From Mantis religiosa (Eukaryota > Arthropoda > Insecta > Mantodea > Mantidae): a DNA stretch of 64,000 nt. Where the stretch lies: assembly GCA_030765055.1 (NCBI GenBank), contig CM060953.1:177927209-177991208 (forward strand), written 5' to 3'. Shown piece by piece: positions 9,920 to 19,430 of the stretch. The position numbers and the translations under genes are program-made. The notes beneath the pieces were generated by a model, which saw only the letters and a list, made by a program, of their open reading frames with translations, did not search any database and had not been told where the DNA came from. Position 1 is the stretch's first letter, and every line of letters begins with the position of its first letter.

Positions 9920-10210
9920 ATGATCGATAAACTACCTCCACGTCCTCGATACTATGAGAGAATAGTAGTGAATCTGGATACATCAAATAACCCTGGTACA
10001 CATTGGATTGCTGTACGTAAAGATGGTGACGTTGCCTACTACTTTGACAGTTTCGGCGATCTGAGACCTCCGGAAGAGATAGAAACGTACCTTTCGGGTG
10101 TCAAGCTCCTATATAATACGACGAGATTTCAAGAATTCGATTCTGTGATTTGCGGTCACTTGTGCCTTCAGTTTCTCCTCGATGAGTTACACGATCACCG
10201 TGAGTGGTAG
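9920..10210 (+). CDS. Adenain-like cysteine protease (virion maturation)
   Basis: This family cleaves capsid and core precursors during particle maturation. From ATG 9,920 the product is 96 residues. The catalytic set is visible: His28 in GTHWIA, Asp43 in YYFDSFGD and Cys78 in ICGHLC. The product is short for the family, and the same frame is open upstream to 9,794 with family-like residues (for example RLHIPHFRGVYM just before and at 9,920). The true protein probably includes these residues, made by frameshifting from the PLA2 gene or from a non-ATG start. The last 29 bases overlap the minor capsid gene in another frame. Confidence 0.8.
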   Translation: MIDKLPPRPRYYERIVVNLDTSNNPGTHWIAVRKDGDVAYYFDSFGDLRPPEEIETYLSGVKLLYNTTRFQEFDSVICGHLCLQFLLDELHDHREW

Positions 10211-10889
10211 TGATACCAGCTTCTCTACATTTCTAAATCCACCATTACATCTGGATCCTAACGGACATTACGAGATAGCTCTATTGAATTTTGAGACTTT
10301 TTACTCGATTCCGAATGTGGACGAGAGTAATAATCTATTCCATTACGTTCGCGATGGAAAAGTCGAACGTATAGTAATTCCACCGGGTACTTATGAATTG
10401 GATGATATCGCCAGATTGATCAAGGATACTCTCGACATCGGTGACGACTTTATTCTACGTGCTAATAATAACACCATGAAATCAGAAATTCAATCTCCCT
10501 ATATTATCGACTTTAGTCGTGAGAGATCTATTGCTTCTCTTCTCGGTTTCACCTCTAAACAGAGGGTACCGGCAAACGTGCTGACCGAGTCTAATGATTT
10601 GGTTAACATATTCAAGGTCAGCATCATACGTATCGAGTGTAGTCTTGCAACGGTATCTTTCATCAATGGTAAAAGTGGTCATTCTCTGTATGAATTTTTC
10701 CCATCGGTACCTCCAGGTTATCATATTTCGCAGGAACCATCAAGTCCTATATATTTACCAATCATCGATACGAATCTCATTGATCATCTCGACATTAGAG
10801 TGGTAGACCAGAACGGTGATAAGTTAGATTTCAGGAACGAAACCATCACTGTACGATTGCACATACGTCGTAATGGGTATAAGTTTTAA
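10182..10889 (+). CDS. Minor capsid protein (penton-like, single jelly roll)
   Basis: This is a 235-residue open frame between the protease and the major capsid gene, the usual place of the Polinton penton homologue. It starts MSYTITVSGSDTSF and includes LDPNGHYEIALLNFETFYSI and IVIPPGTYELDDIARLI, patterns typical of this family. These proteins form the fivefold vertices. The ATG overlaps the protease stop by 29 bases and the 3' end overlaps the next small ORF by 17 bases, so the rightward block is tightly packed. No lesion is seen. Confidence 0.8.
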   Translation: MSYTITVSGSDTSFSTFLNPPLHLDPNGHYEIALLNFETFYSIPNVDESNNLFHYVRDGKVERIVIPPGTYELDDIARLIKDTLDIGDDFILRANNNTMKSEIQSPYIIDFSRERSIASLLGFTSKQRVPANVLTESNDLVNIFKVSIIRIECSLATVSFINGKSGHSLYEFFPSVPPGYHISQEPSSPIYLPIIDTNLIDHLDIRVVDQNGDKLDFRNETITVRLHIRRNGYKF

Positions 10890-11010
10890 GAGACGATGCT
10901 ATATTAAAAAGCATCTCTCGAGATTGACCTCTACTCGATCATCGACCCGCAAGCTAATCACATCGTCTAATCGAAAATTTCTCGCTAACTTAGGCTTCAA
11001 GGTTCTATGA
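10873..11010 (+). CDS. Tiny basic ORF linking minor and major capsid genes
   Basis: ATG 10,873 opens a 45-codon frame ending in TGA 11,008-11,010. It starts inside the end of the minor capsid gene and stops on the major capsid ATG (ATGA overlap), filling an otherwise non-coding gap of 117 bases exactly. Twelve of 45 residues are Lys or Arg, and it ends FLANLGFKVL. Small basic core peptides are known in adenoviruses, but I cannot assign this one. Chance cannot be excluded at this length; the double overlap is the main support. Confidence 0.5.
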   Translation: MGISFKRRCYIKKHLSRLTSTRSSTRKLITSSNRKFLANLGFKVL

Positions 11011-12215
11011 TGGATGTGTTGGACGTGACCGGGATTCCGACCTTTGATGATAAAATCAGTAAGGAGGAAGAAAACGTATTCCTAACGTACAATACGTCAG
11101 CTCTCGATGTGAACGATGGAATTAGAATTCCATGTCAAGCTGAAGATTTGTACACGCTTCCTAGTAGAAGTTATCTCCACATTGAGGGAACTCTCACTAA
11201 ACCCGACGGCACCGTTGCCACATCGAAATTGAGTAACAATGCTATGGCATTCCTATTCGATGAGATTCGTCTGGATATGAATGGAACGACTATTGATAGA
11301 ACTAGGAATCCGGGCATTTCAACAACGATGCGTAACTATGCCGCACTGAATGAACTGGAATCGAATCGTTTACTAAATGCTGGATGGATCTATCCTGGAG
11401 GTGTGGTAGACATCGTGAATACATCGAATGGTATCTTCAATGCTATCGTTCCTCTTTCGATGTTGCTGGGTTTCGCCGACGATCACAAGGAGGTCATACT
11501 TAATAGCAAGTTTGAACTTATTCTCATTAGATCTAAGGATTCTAATAATTGTATCATTGGAAACGATCCTACAACCATACAACTAACTAGACTCGAATGG
11601 AGGATGCCTGTACTTCGACTTTCAGATTCTGAACGAGTTGATAAACTTAAACTCGTCAAATCGGATAAACCTCTACACGTCGCATTTCGAACCTTGGACC
11701 TTCACACTCAACCTGCTGTACCTCAAACTAAAGCGTTCACATGGAACATTGCAACCACAACTAAACTTGAAAAACCACGTTTCGTCATAGTCGGTGCACA
11801 AGTGGATAGATTGAATCATCTCGCTAAGGATGCCTCTCTATTTGATAATTGTAATATCACCAATCTGAAACTTTATCTCAACAGTGAATCTTACCCCTAT
11901 CACGATATGAATTTGGATTTCGCCAATTCGAAATTTGCATCTCTGTATGATCAATATTCCAAATTTCAATCATCCTACTATGGAAAGGAGAATTACCCTC
12001 TTTTGAAAAGGAATGACTTTCTGAAATATGCACCGCTATTCGTCATCGATTGCTCTCATCAACCTGAGGATACTGTGACGGGGGCAGTGAATGTCAGATT
12101 GGAAGTTCAAGCATCGTCAAATTTTCCTGCACAAACTTCATTATTCTGTTTAATTATTCATGATAAATTATTCACTTATAAACCACTAACTCATGTTGTA
12201 CAATCTATCATATAG
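11007..12215 (+). CDS. Major capsid protein (hexon-like, double jelly roll)
   Basis: This is a 402-residue open frame. The N-terminus has DVTGIPTFDDKISKEEENVF and TYNTSALDVNDG, followed by FLFDEIRLDMNGTTIDRTRN, the conserved pattern of Polinton and adintovirus major capsid proteins, which trimerise into pseudo-hexameric capsomers. Two Met codons (11,007 and 11,010) begin the frame. The first overlaps the stop of the small ORF before it. The frame has no lesion and ends at 12,215, just ahead of AATAAA (12,220-12,229). Position and length agree with the family. Confidence 0.9.
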   Translation: MMDVLDVTGIPTFDDKISKEEENVFLTYNTSALDVNDGIRIPCQAEDLYTLPSRSYLHIEGTLTKPDGTVATSKLSNNAMAFLFDEIRLDMNGTTIDRTRNPGISTTMRNYAALNELESNRLLNAGWIYPGGVVDIVNTSNGIFNAIVPLSMLLGFADDHKEVILNSKFELILIRSKDSNNCIIGNDPTTIQLTRLEWRMPVLRLSDSERVDKLKLVKSDKPLHVAFRTLDLHTQPAVPQTKAFTWNIATTTKLEKPRFVIVGAQVDRLNHLAKDASLFDNCNITNLKLYLNSESYPYHDMNLDFANSKFASLYDQYSKFQSSYYGKENYPLLKRNDFLKYAPLFVIDCSHQPEDTVTGAVNVRLEVQASSNFPAQTSLFCLIIHDKLFTYKPLTHVVQSII

Positions 12216-12260
12216 GTGTAATAAATAAAACATTACAAATTCAAATTATCTTTTTATTGA
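12216..12260. terminator. Convergent poly(A) region
   Basis: Overlapping AATAAA signals at 12,220-12,229 serve the rightward capsid block. TTTATT at 12,253-12,258 reads AATAAA on the minus strand, at the end of the leftward unknown gene. Confidence 0.6.
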
Positions 12261-12729
12261 CTTTAACATACATCTCCAATATCCTCTTCCTTGCATTCCT
12301 GCTTTTTGCATCATATGAACATAATGATTTATGAATATCATACAACTGATATAAATTTCTTTCAATATATGGAATTAGTCTTTTAAGTCCATTGAATGCA
12401 GTACTATTCAGATTTATACTGCCCACATTTAAACATGTATTCACAAACGTTATTTCTTGCATCTTATTCATGCATAACATTATATTAAATGCATATATTA
12501 TATTTTCACTGTACGGTGCACATGGATGCTTACCATCTTTCAGATACGTATTCAAAACACACAAATTTGACATTATTACCTCCCAATCCTCTTTTGTAAT
12601 ATACACAAACGTATCGTCATGTGTGGCTTTAATGTAAAGTGATGGGAGTTCATTGTATAATCCTATGTTCACACGAAAGTCAATGCTGATGGAGATGTCG
12701 TTATCGTTCATGCACACACTATTTACCAT
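12241..12729 (-). CDS. Unknown leftward gene in the right arm of the element
   Basis: I do not recognise the protein. The open frame can begin with TTG at 12,738, but ATG 12,729 is the first normal start and gives about 162 residues. The composition is balanced, with several Cys residues and a Lys/Arg-rich C-terminus (NARKRILEMYVKVNKK). The ATG overlaps the last codons of the upstream spliced gene by 11 bases, so both may come from one transcript. The frame has no lesion. Its convergence with the capsid gene and its position suggest an accessory function. Confidence 0.55.
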   Translation of the reverse strand: MVNSVCMNDNDISISIDFRVNIGLYNELPSLYIKATHDDTFVYITKEDWEVIMSNLCVLNTYLKDGKHPCAPYSENIIYAFNIMLCMNKMQEITFVNTCLNVGSINLNSTAFNGLKRLIPYIERNLYQLYDIHKSLCSYDAKSRNARKRILEMYVKVNKKII

Positions 12730-13386
12730 CACTCGCAACTTCCTCCTCTACTTCTTCTGCGAAGGGTGTGAAGGGTTCGAACATCATTATGATGAAACTG
12801 TCTTGATCGAACGTCTTCTTGGCTTTGACGATTCTCGGTTTGCAGTTCGTCTTCTTCTTTTTCTTGTCTCCTTTCTTACTGGATCTGCGGACATACACGA
12901 ACTATGCCTCAACATCGTGAATATTTAATACACTTGTTAACGTAAAACTCTTATTATTTTATACTCACTTTTCTATGACTTCCTCCTCGGGTTTCGATGT
13001 ACCGATATCCTTAAACGGACGATCATTGTACGGACCGCACACATCTTCACCTTGATCCTGTTCGGACTGGCATGCCACATCTTCACTTTGGGCTTTACTG
13101 AAATAAACATATTTATCATTAGTTATCTAACACATAACAACACTTTCACGTTAACGCACAATTATAATTCTACATACCCGAGATACACTTTACAATTCTT
13201 TCCGCATTGAGCATAAGATATGATCGAATCATGATGGGAAGGATTCTTGCAAATCACTTGATGCATCTTTCCATCACACGTTTCATCGTGATGCTCCACC
13301 CAATGCTTTTGCAAATCTTCGAAATTGCGTAGATTCTCCCAGAATCTGGTATCACTTTCAATGATAGGAGTTGTTGTTCCACTCAT
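12719..13386 (-). CDS. Three-exon leftward gene, Cys/His-rich N-terminus, unknown function
   Basis: Exons on the minus strand are 13,386-13,178, 13,097-12,969 and 12,884-12,719. Intron 1 begins GTATGT and ends TTTCAG; intron 2 begins GTGAGT and ends CCGCAG. All junctions keep one frame, giving 167 residues and a TAG at 12,721-12,719. Exon 1 encodes a Cys/His-rich stretch (WVEHHDETC, then CKNPSHHD and CGKNCKVYLG) that could bind zinc. Exon 2 is acidic and exon 3 starts with a KKGDKKKKKT-type basic run, possibly a nuclear signal. I cannot name the family. Three exons that agree in phase and end at the next start codon make the model convincing. Confidence 0.65.
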
Positions 13387-14609
13387 CTTGACGTTGCGAT
13401 GTGAAGTGAGAATGCATTCGTTCCCGAGTGAGCAGATGGGTGATGAAACGTGATCATACCTGTCTCCCCCCTCCCCATCCTATCGTCGATTGTACTTAAC
13501 GTACGGAGGGTTTGTGTGAAGTGAGGACACGTTCGTTCCCGAGCTGGCGGGACAGGATGAGACCTGTTAATTCGAATTTACTATATTACCGTTTTATCAC
13601 GTTCCCCCCCCCCCTTCCACCCTCTCGTCGCTTGTACTGGAGGAGGACTAGTGTTTATCCTATCGTACATGAATGGGTATCGAACCGAGGACTCTAAGTT
13701 CATATATATGAATCCTCCCGAGAACTCGATATTCATAGATGAATATTTATACGCCCACACATATACACATATGCACAAATCTTGAGGAATAACAACACGT
13801 CATCACCCTTATACTTCGATGTGGAACAGATTTCTATTTTCTCGTACCTCGATGTGGGAATGGAATTTAACCTTTTCTTAACCTTTACATCGCTCTTGGA
13901 TACGTAGCTCAAGGAGAGATTCTGCATAGGGAACACCCCTTACCAGAATGTCTTATTACATTTATTTTCATCAATCTCTCCCAGTAAACAAACCTAATCA
14001 TTCTCTCGATATTCTTTTATCTAAAGAATAACGATACTGCATCATATATCATACACTAAACGTAATAGATATCAAACCCTACACTCGATATTCATACATG
14101 AGAGTTTAAGCACAGACATCGAAGCACTGAACGTAATAGATATCAAACCCTAGACTCGATATTCATACATGAGAGTTCAAGCACAGTCATCGAAGAATTA
14201 CTATTAATACATTTAATTCAAACATCCCCGGAACCCCCGTTACCCACCCCACCCCATCACAATATCGAACCCTAGACTCGATATTCATACATGAGAGTTC
14301 AAGCACACACACATCGAAAAGAATTCACATTTAATTCAAACATCCCCGGAACCCCCGTTACCCACCCCACCCATCACACATCACACACACACACACAATC
14401 ATCATCATCATCATCACCCCAACCCTCAAACACATCTCACTGCACAGGGGAGAACGGCACTACGCCAACACTCCCCTTCTTTTACAACTCGATTTTCATA
14501 TAGGAGAGTTCTAAATCAATGAGCATTCTACATCACTCATATATTAACACAGAGGAGAGTTCAGCATCTTATCTACACTGTGCTGATTCTCTCAATTCTA
14601 TACTACTGA
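13387..14609. repeat. Right terminal region of the element: tandem and simple repeats
   Basis: No gene is visible. Two imperfect units starting GTGAAGTGAG and containing ATTCGTTCCCGAG occur at about 13,402 and 13,516. From about 14,050 to 14,340 a unit containing CTCGATATTCATACATGAGA recurs three times, with partial copies near 13,725 and 14,488. A second unit containing AACATCCCCGGAACCCCCGT occurs at about 14,220 and 14,338. CA and CAT simple repeats follow at 14,377-14,416. Repeats of this sort are common near Polinton ends, but I find no matching inverted copy at the left end. Confidence 0.6.
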
Positions 14610-16560
14610 CGTGGTTGTCCCCGCGAGGAGCGAGGTGATGGTGACGGCGAGAGCAGAAGGCCAGACAGCAGGTTGGGTCCAGAGGCTGCAGGAGTATGAC
14701 TTCACCTCGGAACATCGCAAAGGGAAGAGCCACGGCAACGCGGACGCTATGTCCCGAAGACCCTGTCCAGAAGAGTGCGGCCAATGCACAAGAGTGGAGT
14801 AGAAGGAGCGTGCCCCAGCAGTTCGAGTAGTCACGGCAGTGCCTTCGGATAGCTGGGATAGCGCAGGCCTGAGGAGGGAGCAGCTGGCGGACGCAGTCTT
14901 GGGGCCACTCTTGAGGGAAGTGGAGGCAGCGACGAGACCAACCTGGGCGGACATCGCACCGAGGAGCGCCACCTACAAGTCTTACAGGGCCCAATGGGAC
15001 TCGTTGAAGACCAAAGAGGGCGTGCTCTTCCGGGTATGGGAATCACCCGATGGGAAGACGCAGAGAGAACAGTTGCTACTTTCCCGGAGTAAGGTCCCAG
15101 AAGTCTTGGAAGAAGTGCACGCCGGTACTTCAGGAGGACACCTGGGAGCGAACCGGACGATTGGCAAACTACGGCAGCGTTACTACTAGCTGAGGCTCCG
15201 AGCAGACGCTGAGAGATGGTGCCGTCAGTGTCACGTGTGCGCGGCGAGTCGCGGCCCCCAGACTAGGAGCCGGGGTCGCATGCAACAGTACAACGTCGGA
15301 GCGCCATTCGAACGGATCGCCGTTGACATTGCTGGACCGTTCCCAATATCCGACCGAGGCAACAAGTACCTGATGGTGGTCGTGGACTACTTTACTAAGT
15401 GGCCGGAGGTGTATGCCATTCCGAAGCAAGAGGCAAGGACAATCACAGACTGCCTCGTGGAGCAAGTGTTTTGCCGATTTGGGGTTCCATTAGAGCTACA
15501 CAGTGACCAAGGCACGAAATTTGAGTCCAACCTGATGAAGGAAGCACTAGAGAGACTTGGGGTTAACAAGGCCCGCACAACACCTTGACATCCAGTCGGA
15601 TGGCATGGTCGAAAGGTACATCAAGACCTTAGAGGAACACTTGAGGAAGGTCGTGGCCAGCCATCAGCGAGACTGGGACGTCAAGGTGCCACTGTTCTTG
15701 CTGGCCTACAGCTCATCAACATACGACACCATGGGGATCACGCCAGGCAACTTAATATTCGACCGAGAGTTACGCCTCCCCTGTGACCTGGCTTTTTGTA
15801 GCCCTCCGGGGGTGAAACAGCCAGCGACAGAGTATGTGGAGAACCTGGTGGACCGCCTCCACGACATGCACGAGATGGCTCGCCAGAACATCCAGAAGGC
15901 GAGCGACTGCATGAAAACCCGATACGACAGGCAAGCCAACAGCTAAGGGTTCCAGCAAGGTGACCTGGTCTGGTTGTACCGCCCTACCCGGACTAAGGGA
16001 CGCTGCCCGAAGCATCAGCAGCCATGGCAAGGACCGTACCGTGTGGTGAAGAGGATTAACGACGTGGTCTACCGCGTCCAGAAGGTGCCCCGAGGAAAGA
16101 TGTTGGTGGTACACCTGGATCGCCTGGCCCGCTACGATGGCGCTGTTTGGGACCACCAGCCTTGAGGAGGGAGCAGTGTTACCCAAGCGGTTGACTCACG
16201 ATGCCGATCAATAAATGAAAGCCGGTGGAGGGAGGGGAGACGCAGGTGTGGCTGGGTCTTCGTTTACCCCTCCTCCTGCCGCTCGAAGCAGCACGAAGCT
16301 TCGAGAATGTTTTCCCCCTCCATAAAACCATGTCTCGGGAAACTTTGGGCCGATCAATACCAGGGAGGCGACGGGCAGTTGTATTGAGTTAGCCGTGGCG
16401 GACAGAAGTGTAGTCGCGCCGAGTGTACGTGTAAAGACGAACTGGCAAAATTGTAGTTGTGTACATTAAATTGTAATTGTGATATTGGAATAAGGTGGAA
16501 ATAAAGAACATTTTAAGTGGTGTAATTGAACTTTTAATTTTACGAACCCACAAAGTCACA
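14610..16560 (+). mobile_element. Ty3/Gypsy retrotransposon copy 1, truncated and internally deleted
   Basis: The fragment starts in the protease-to-RT linker (VVPARSEVMV at 14,612), jumps in frame to the end of RNase H (GWVQRLQEYDF, HGNADAMSRR), and then carries integrase. The zinc-binding part (GGHLGANRTIGKLRQRYY, then CHVCAASR) and the core (FERIAVDIAGPFPI; LHSDQGTKF) are visible, with several stops and frameshifts (for example at 15,187 and 15,586). Against copy 2 (45,850-50,141) about 1.5 kb including all of reverse transcriptase is missing. A polypurine tract (about 16,163-16,176) and the 3' LTR follow. The copy is dead. Confidence 0.85.
16177..16560 (+). repeat. 3' LTR of Gypsy copy 1
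   Basis: The LTR begins TGTTACCCAAGCGG directly after the purine tract and ends AAAGTCACA, a TG...CA pair 384 bp apart. The right edge is confirmed because the flank from 16,561 (ATATCCTGAAC) matches the inverse of 36,223-36,235, where no LTR is present. Confidence 0.8.
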
Positions 16561-16800
16561 ATATCCTGAACTATGCGGAGCGGAATAAATTAAGAAAAAG
16601 ATTGCTAGCCCAACTTAGTGGTGTCGTAATGTCACTGCTAGGGCACAAATTATAATAACACCAATAGTTAACTGTTTGACACTAGCTGTGTGAAGGACGA
16701 TATTTGGAAAGGTATAATGCCATAGCAGTATTTGAACCACGGATCTCCCGGTCTTCCTCCTGCTACTCAGTGGTTCAGATCCCGGCTTTGGCATTGAGCT
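16561..16800 (-). repeat. SINE family 3 copy
   Basis: This is a tRNA-like head plus a tail ending in a sequence like AATTTATTCCGCTCC (minus strand). The tail matches 36,110-36,235, 61,400-61,515 and others. The head segment here is rearranged, with a second B-box-like string GTGGTTCAGATCCC in the opposite orientation. Confidence 0.65.
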
Positions 16801-16990
16801 CAATAGAATCCAGTGTCCATAGAGCTAGGAGTAGTAACCGGACATTCCTGTTTTACGATAAGGGAATACGGCGGAAAAGGCCTTATCCAGGAATTCCACC
16901 CTGACCAAGATTCGAGCTTGGGGCATCTTGAGCGTGCGGTGGACACGCTACCATCTACGCTACCGAGGCGGGCTCTCTTCAATGTGACCC
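16800..16990 (-). repeat. SINE family 2 copy (tRNA-headed)
   Basis: On the minus strand the head reads GCCTCGGTAGCGTAGATGG with a B box like AGCTCGAATCTTGG, then the family tail containing AGCTCTATGGACACTGG. Related copies are at 35,745, 37,215, 41,677 and 62,510. Confidence 0.75.
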
Positions 16991-17105
16991 TACCTCTCCA
17001 GATATTACTTATGTTTACTGATAATAGGTGGTTCTATTCTTCTGAAGGAGAACCTGCCTTCGTTAACACCTTTCCACTTTTCAAAAAAGTAAATATACTA
17101 TTTAT

Positions 17106-17528
17106 TCCGGGATATGGCGCAGGCGCTACCCCGGACTCCAAAAATTAACCCTGAAGTTACTTTAATCCTGTGGTTAATGCAATAGAACTTACTATTTTTA
17201 TAACACTAGTTGGAGATTTCTGTGTTGCGGCTGAAAAATCGATGTGTGCACAAACTTTAAAAACCTTGTTAAAAGAAATGTAACTCATTTCATCCCCTAT
17301 ATAATATGATGTTCTTAAAGAAAATACAATTATTTGGCCAATATTTAAGGATAGCTCATCGAAAAAAGAGTTACATCTGGAATACTCTTACATGTTTCCT
17401 ATGCTGCCATCTCTGAACTGCTTCTCAAAGTTCAAGAGAAGAGAGTCACTGCCATCAATCGGAACTAGCGCCAGAATATGCTCTATGGGAGATATCTACC
17501 TATACAACCTAAGTAATTTTTTTTATTG
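17106..17528 (-). repeat. Palindrome-ended repeat (about 390 bp), copy L1
   Basis: The palindrome at 17,106-17,135 (TCCGGGATATGGCGC...CCCCGGA) adjoins a 370-bp repeat whose far end reads GGAGATATCTACC and whose body contains ATGCTGCCATCTCTGAACT. The same pair occurs inverted at 60,240-60,618 and at 35,190-35,585. Confidence 0.75.
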
Positions 17529-17805
17529 TTCCGTTTATACCACGCCCTTGACTGCAGTAGTCCCTAGGCGGCCATTCTCCTTTGGAACATATCGCGATGC
17601 TGTTATCTTGTACACGTTGCGTTGCTGGTACACTAGATTTTTCTTTTTTAATCATTAGATCACGCACACATTCGCACTCTCATTCATACTTCCAGACTCT
17701 GGGGAAGATGGTGAAGCATCTTGCTTGGAGGAAAATTCCAACCTCCAGCCGGAAATCGAACCCGGTAACCCTCCCAAGGTAAGCAGGTATCCTATCGACT
17801 GAGTA
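17529..17805 (-). repeat. SINE family 1 copy (tRNA-headed)
   Basis: On the minus strand the head contains CAGTCGATAGGATACCTG and a B box GGGTTCGATTTCCGG, then a tail with AGCAAGATGCTTCACCATCT. The best parallel copy is 59,968-60,240. Confidence 0.8.
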
Positions 17806-18536
17806 CGTTAATTTGTAGTGCCTTGATATTCTGTATTTATTATCTACCAATTTTGGAAGTGGTAAAAACACTTATTTTCAAATAGCAGTTTCATTCGGTT
17901 TGAAAAAAGTGAAATACTAACCTCGAACTAATTGCTGCAAACATCTTAGACAGAAGAAACTCGAGTAGTGTGTGACAATCTGAATGAGAATTGCTATCGA
18001 ATTACTCGATAATCGTAACCAACTAAACTATTCCTTAGTTTTCATTAGCATTCGATTAGATTATATATGCCGTGCTTCAATGAGATAGTATCTCCCTTCC
18101 GGTTGATAAAACTGTTATAATTGGTGGAATATAAGAAGCTGCCATCAAGCGTACAACTTCTAAAACGTAGGTAACACAATATCCTGGACTTCCCTGATAT
18201 CTGACGAGAGTTTCAAACTACTAAGCGCTATTTCTGAACTAAATCAAATCAACTTGTACGTTATTTCACTACCCATAATTATACGACTAGGTTTTGAAGC
18301 AATATACAAATTTATTAATATAAATTCTATGCAAAGCGGAGTAAATTAAGATAAAATGGTTTACTAAAGTTATGGATGCTGCAATATCATCACCAAGCAC
18401 AAATTATAATACAAGGGTTTAAAAAGTACCCTGTTTTAAAATTTATGAAGTTAGTAAGGGAAATTTGTGTTATCATCCTGTACTGTCATTTGTCACACGT
18501 TGTGAAAACAATTTTGGTGCTCGTTCATAGGTTTGT
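17806..18536. repeat. Interspersed repeat flank, no gene
   Basis: This AT-rich sequence is shared in inverse with 59,215-59,967. It includes the recurrent block seen also near 21,300, 37,500, 42,100, 45,250, 56,900 and 62,800 (GAAATACTAACCTCGAACTA and variants). No coding potential is visible. Confidence 0.6.
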
Positions 18537-19430
18537 TTGGATTTTACAGACATTTCAACGAGTCGTTTAACGTGTGTTCGCTATAACGGAGAAAGTGCTG
18601 TATCGTTAGTGATTCGCTTTTTACTTTTAGATGGGAAAAGTTGCGAGGAGATAAATGCAAAATTGGATATAGTTTATGGAGACCTTTTGCTTTCTATGAC
18701 AACATTTAGATATTGCCCAAACGATTTTGGACGTGGTCGAACATCCGTTTTTGACGAGGAGCGCCCAGGATGCCTTGCAGATGTGGTTACCGAGGAAGTC
18801 ATTCACAAAGTACACCGTACGTTTCTCACTGAGCGTCGAGCGACATTTGTATCCAGGGGAATGACAACTCATATTTTGCACGATGAGTTGTAGATGAAAA
18901 TGCCGTCGTCCCTAGTGTTGCCGCGATTGCTCAGAGTGGACAGCAAGCGGGCTCGGACTTCACATTCGAAACATTTTAAGCGAAACCTGAAGGACTTTTT
19001 ACATCCAGATGTTACTGTGGATGAGAGCTGGATTCACCATTATACTCCGGAAACCAACAGATAATGAAAATAATGAATTACTTCCGGAGAATCTGCTCCA
19101 AATAAAGCAAAGACTGTCCCATGTGCCGGAGAAGTAGACGTGGCAATTATTGGGATGCGAACGTTTTCCTACTCGCTGATTTTTTGGGAAAAGGCAAAAC
19201 GATTACTGGATCAAAGTACAGTGAGTTATCGGCCATCATCAATATTTCTATCACACTTGTAAGCAAGAAACTAAATGTTTACCTGAAAAGTGTACTTGCT
19301 GAGAACTCGAACTTAAACTTGCTTTTTGCACAGATACGAACTGCTTTGTTTATTAATGAATGTATCATATGGCCGCGTTAGTTTATGTTATAGAAATGTA
19401 ATTACAATTTGACAGAAATGGTTTAGTGTA
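18537..19430 (+). pseudogene. Mariner transposase relic
   Basis: The N-terminal helix-turn-helix region is readable (SLVIRFLLLDGKSCEEINAK, then GRGRTSVFDEERPGC). A later frame contains DVTVDESWIHHYTPETNR, the first catalytic Asp region of mariner (DETW type). A third frame contains FLLADFLGKGKTITGSKYSE, part of the central domain. The central part has a deletion, the remaining third of the enzyme is missing, and frames change repeatedly. An inverted, equally broken relative lies at 58,380-59,215. Confidence 0.75.

Larger units (their letters stand above)
1..14600. mobile_element. Integrated Polinton/Maverick (adintovirus-like) element
   Basis: The genes seen together are a protein-primed-type PolB, an rve integrase with chromodomain, an FtsK/HerA-type packaging ATPase, an adenain-like protease, and double and single jelly-roll capsid proteins. 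This set defines Polintons and adintoviruses. Early genes point rightward at the left end, a block of four genes points leftward (5.5-9.2 kb), the capsid block points rightward (9.2-12.2 kb), and two genes point leftward at the right end. I could not identify terminal inverted repeats, so both limits are approximate. The left end may lie outside the window, and the right end runs into a Gypsy fragment at 14,610. The polymerase is broken and one other gene has a stop, so this copy is an endogenised relic. Confidence 0.9.

Noticed and set aside
120..13490. Possible terminal inverted repeats around GGGAACGAAT (left about 163, right about 13,420 on the opposite strand)
   Set aside because: Only about ten bases match and the flanking bases do not align. 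This is too weak to call an element end.
14569..16186. Long frames on the minus strand across the Gypsy fragment
   Set aside because: GC-rich shadows of the pol frames on the other strand, with no domain content.
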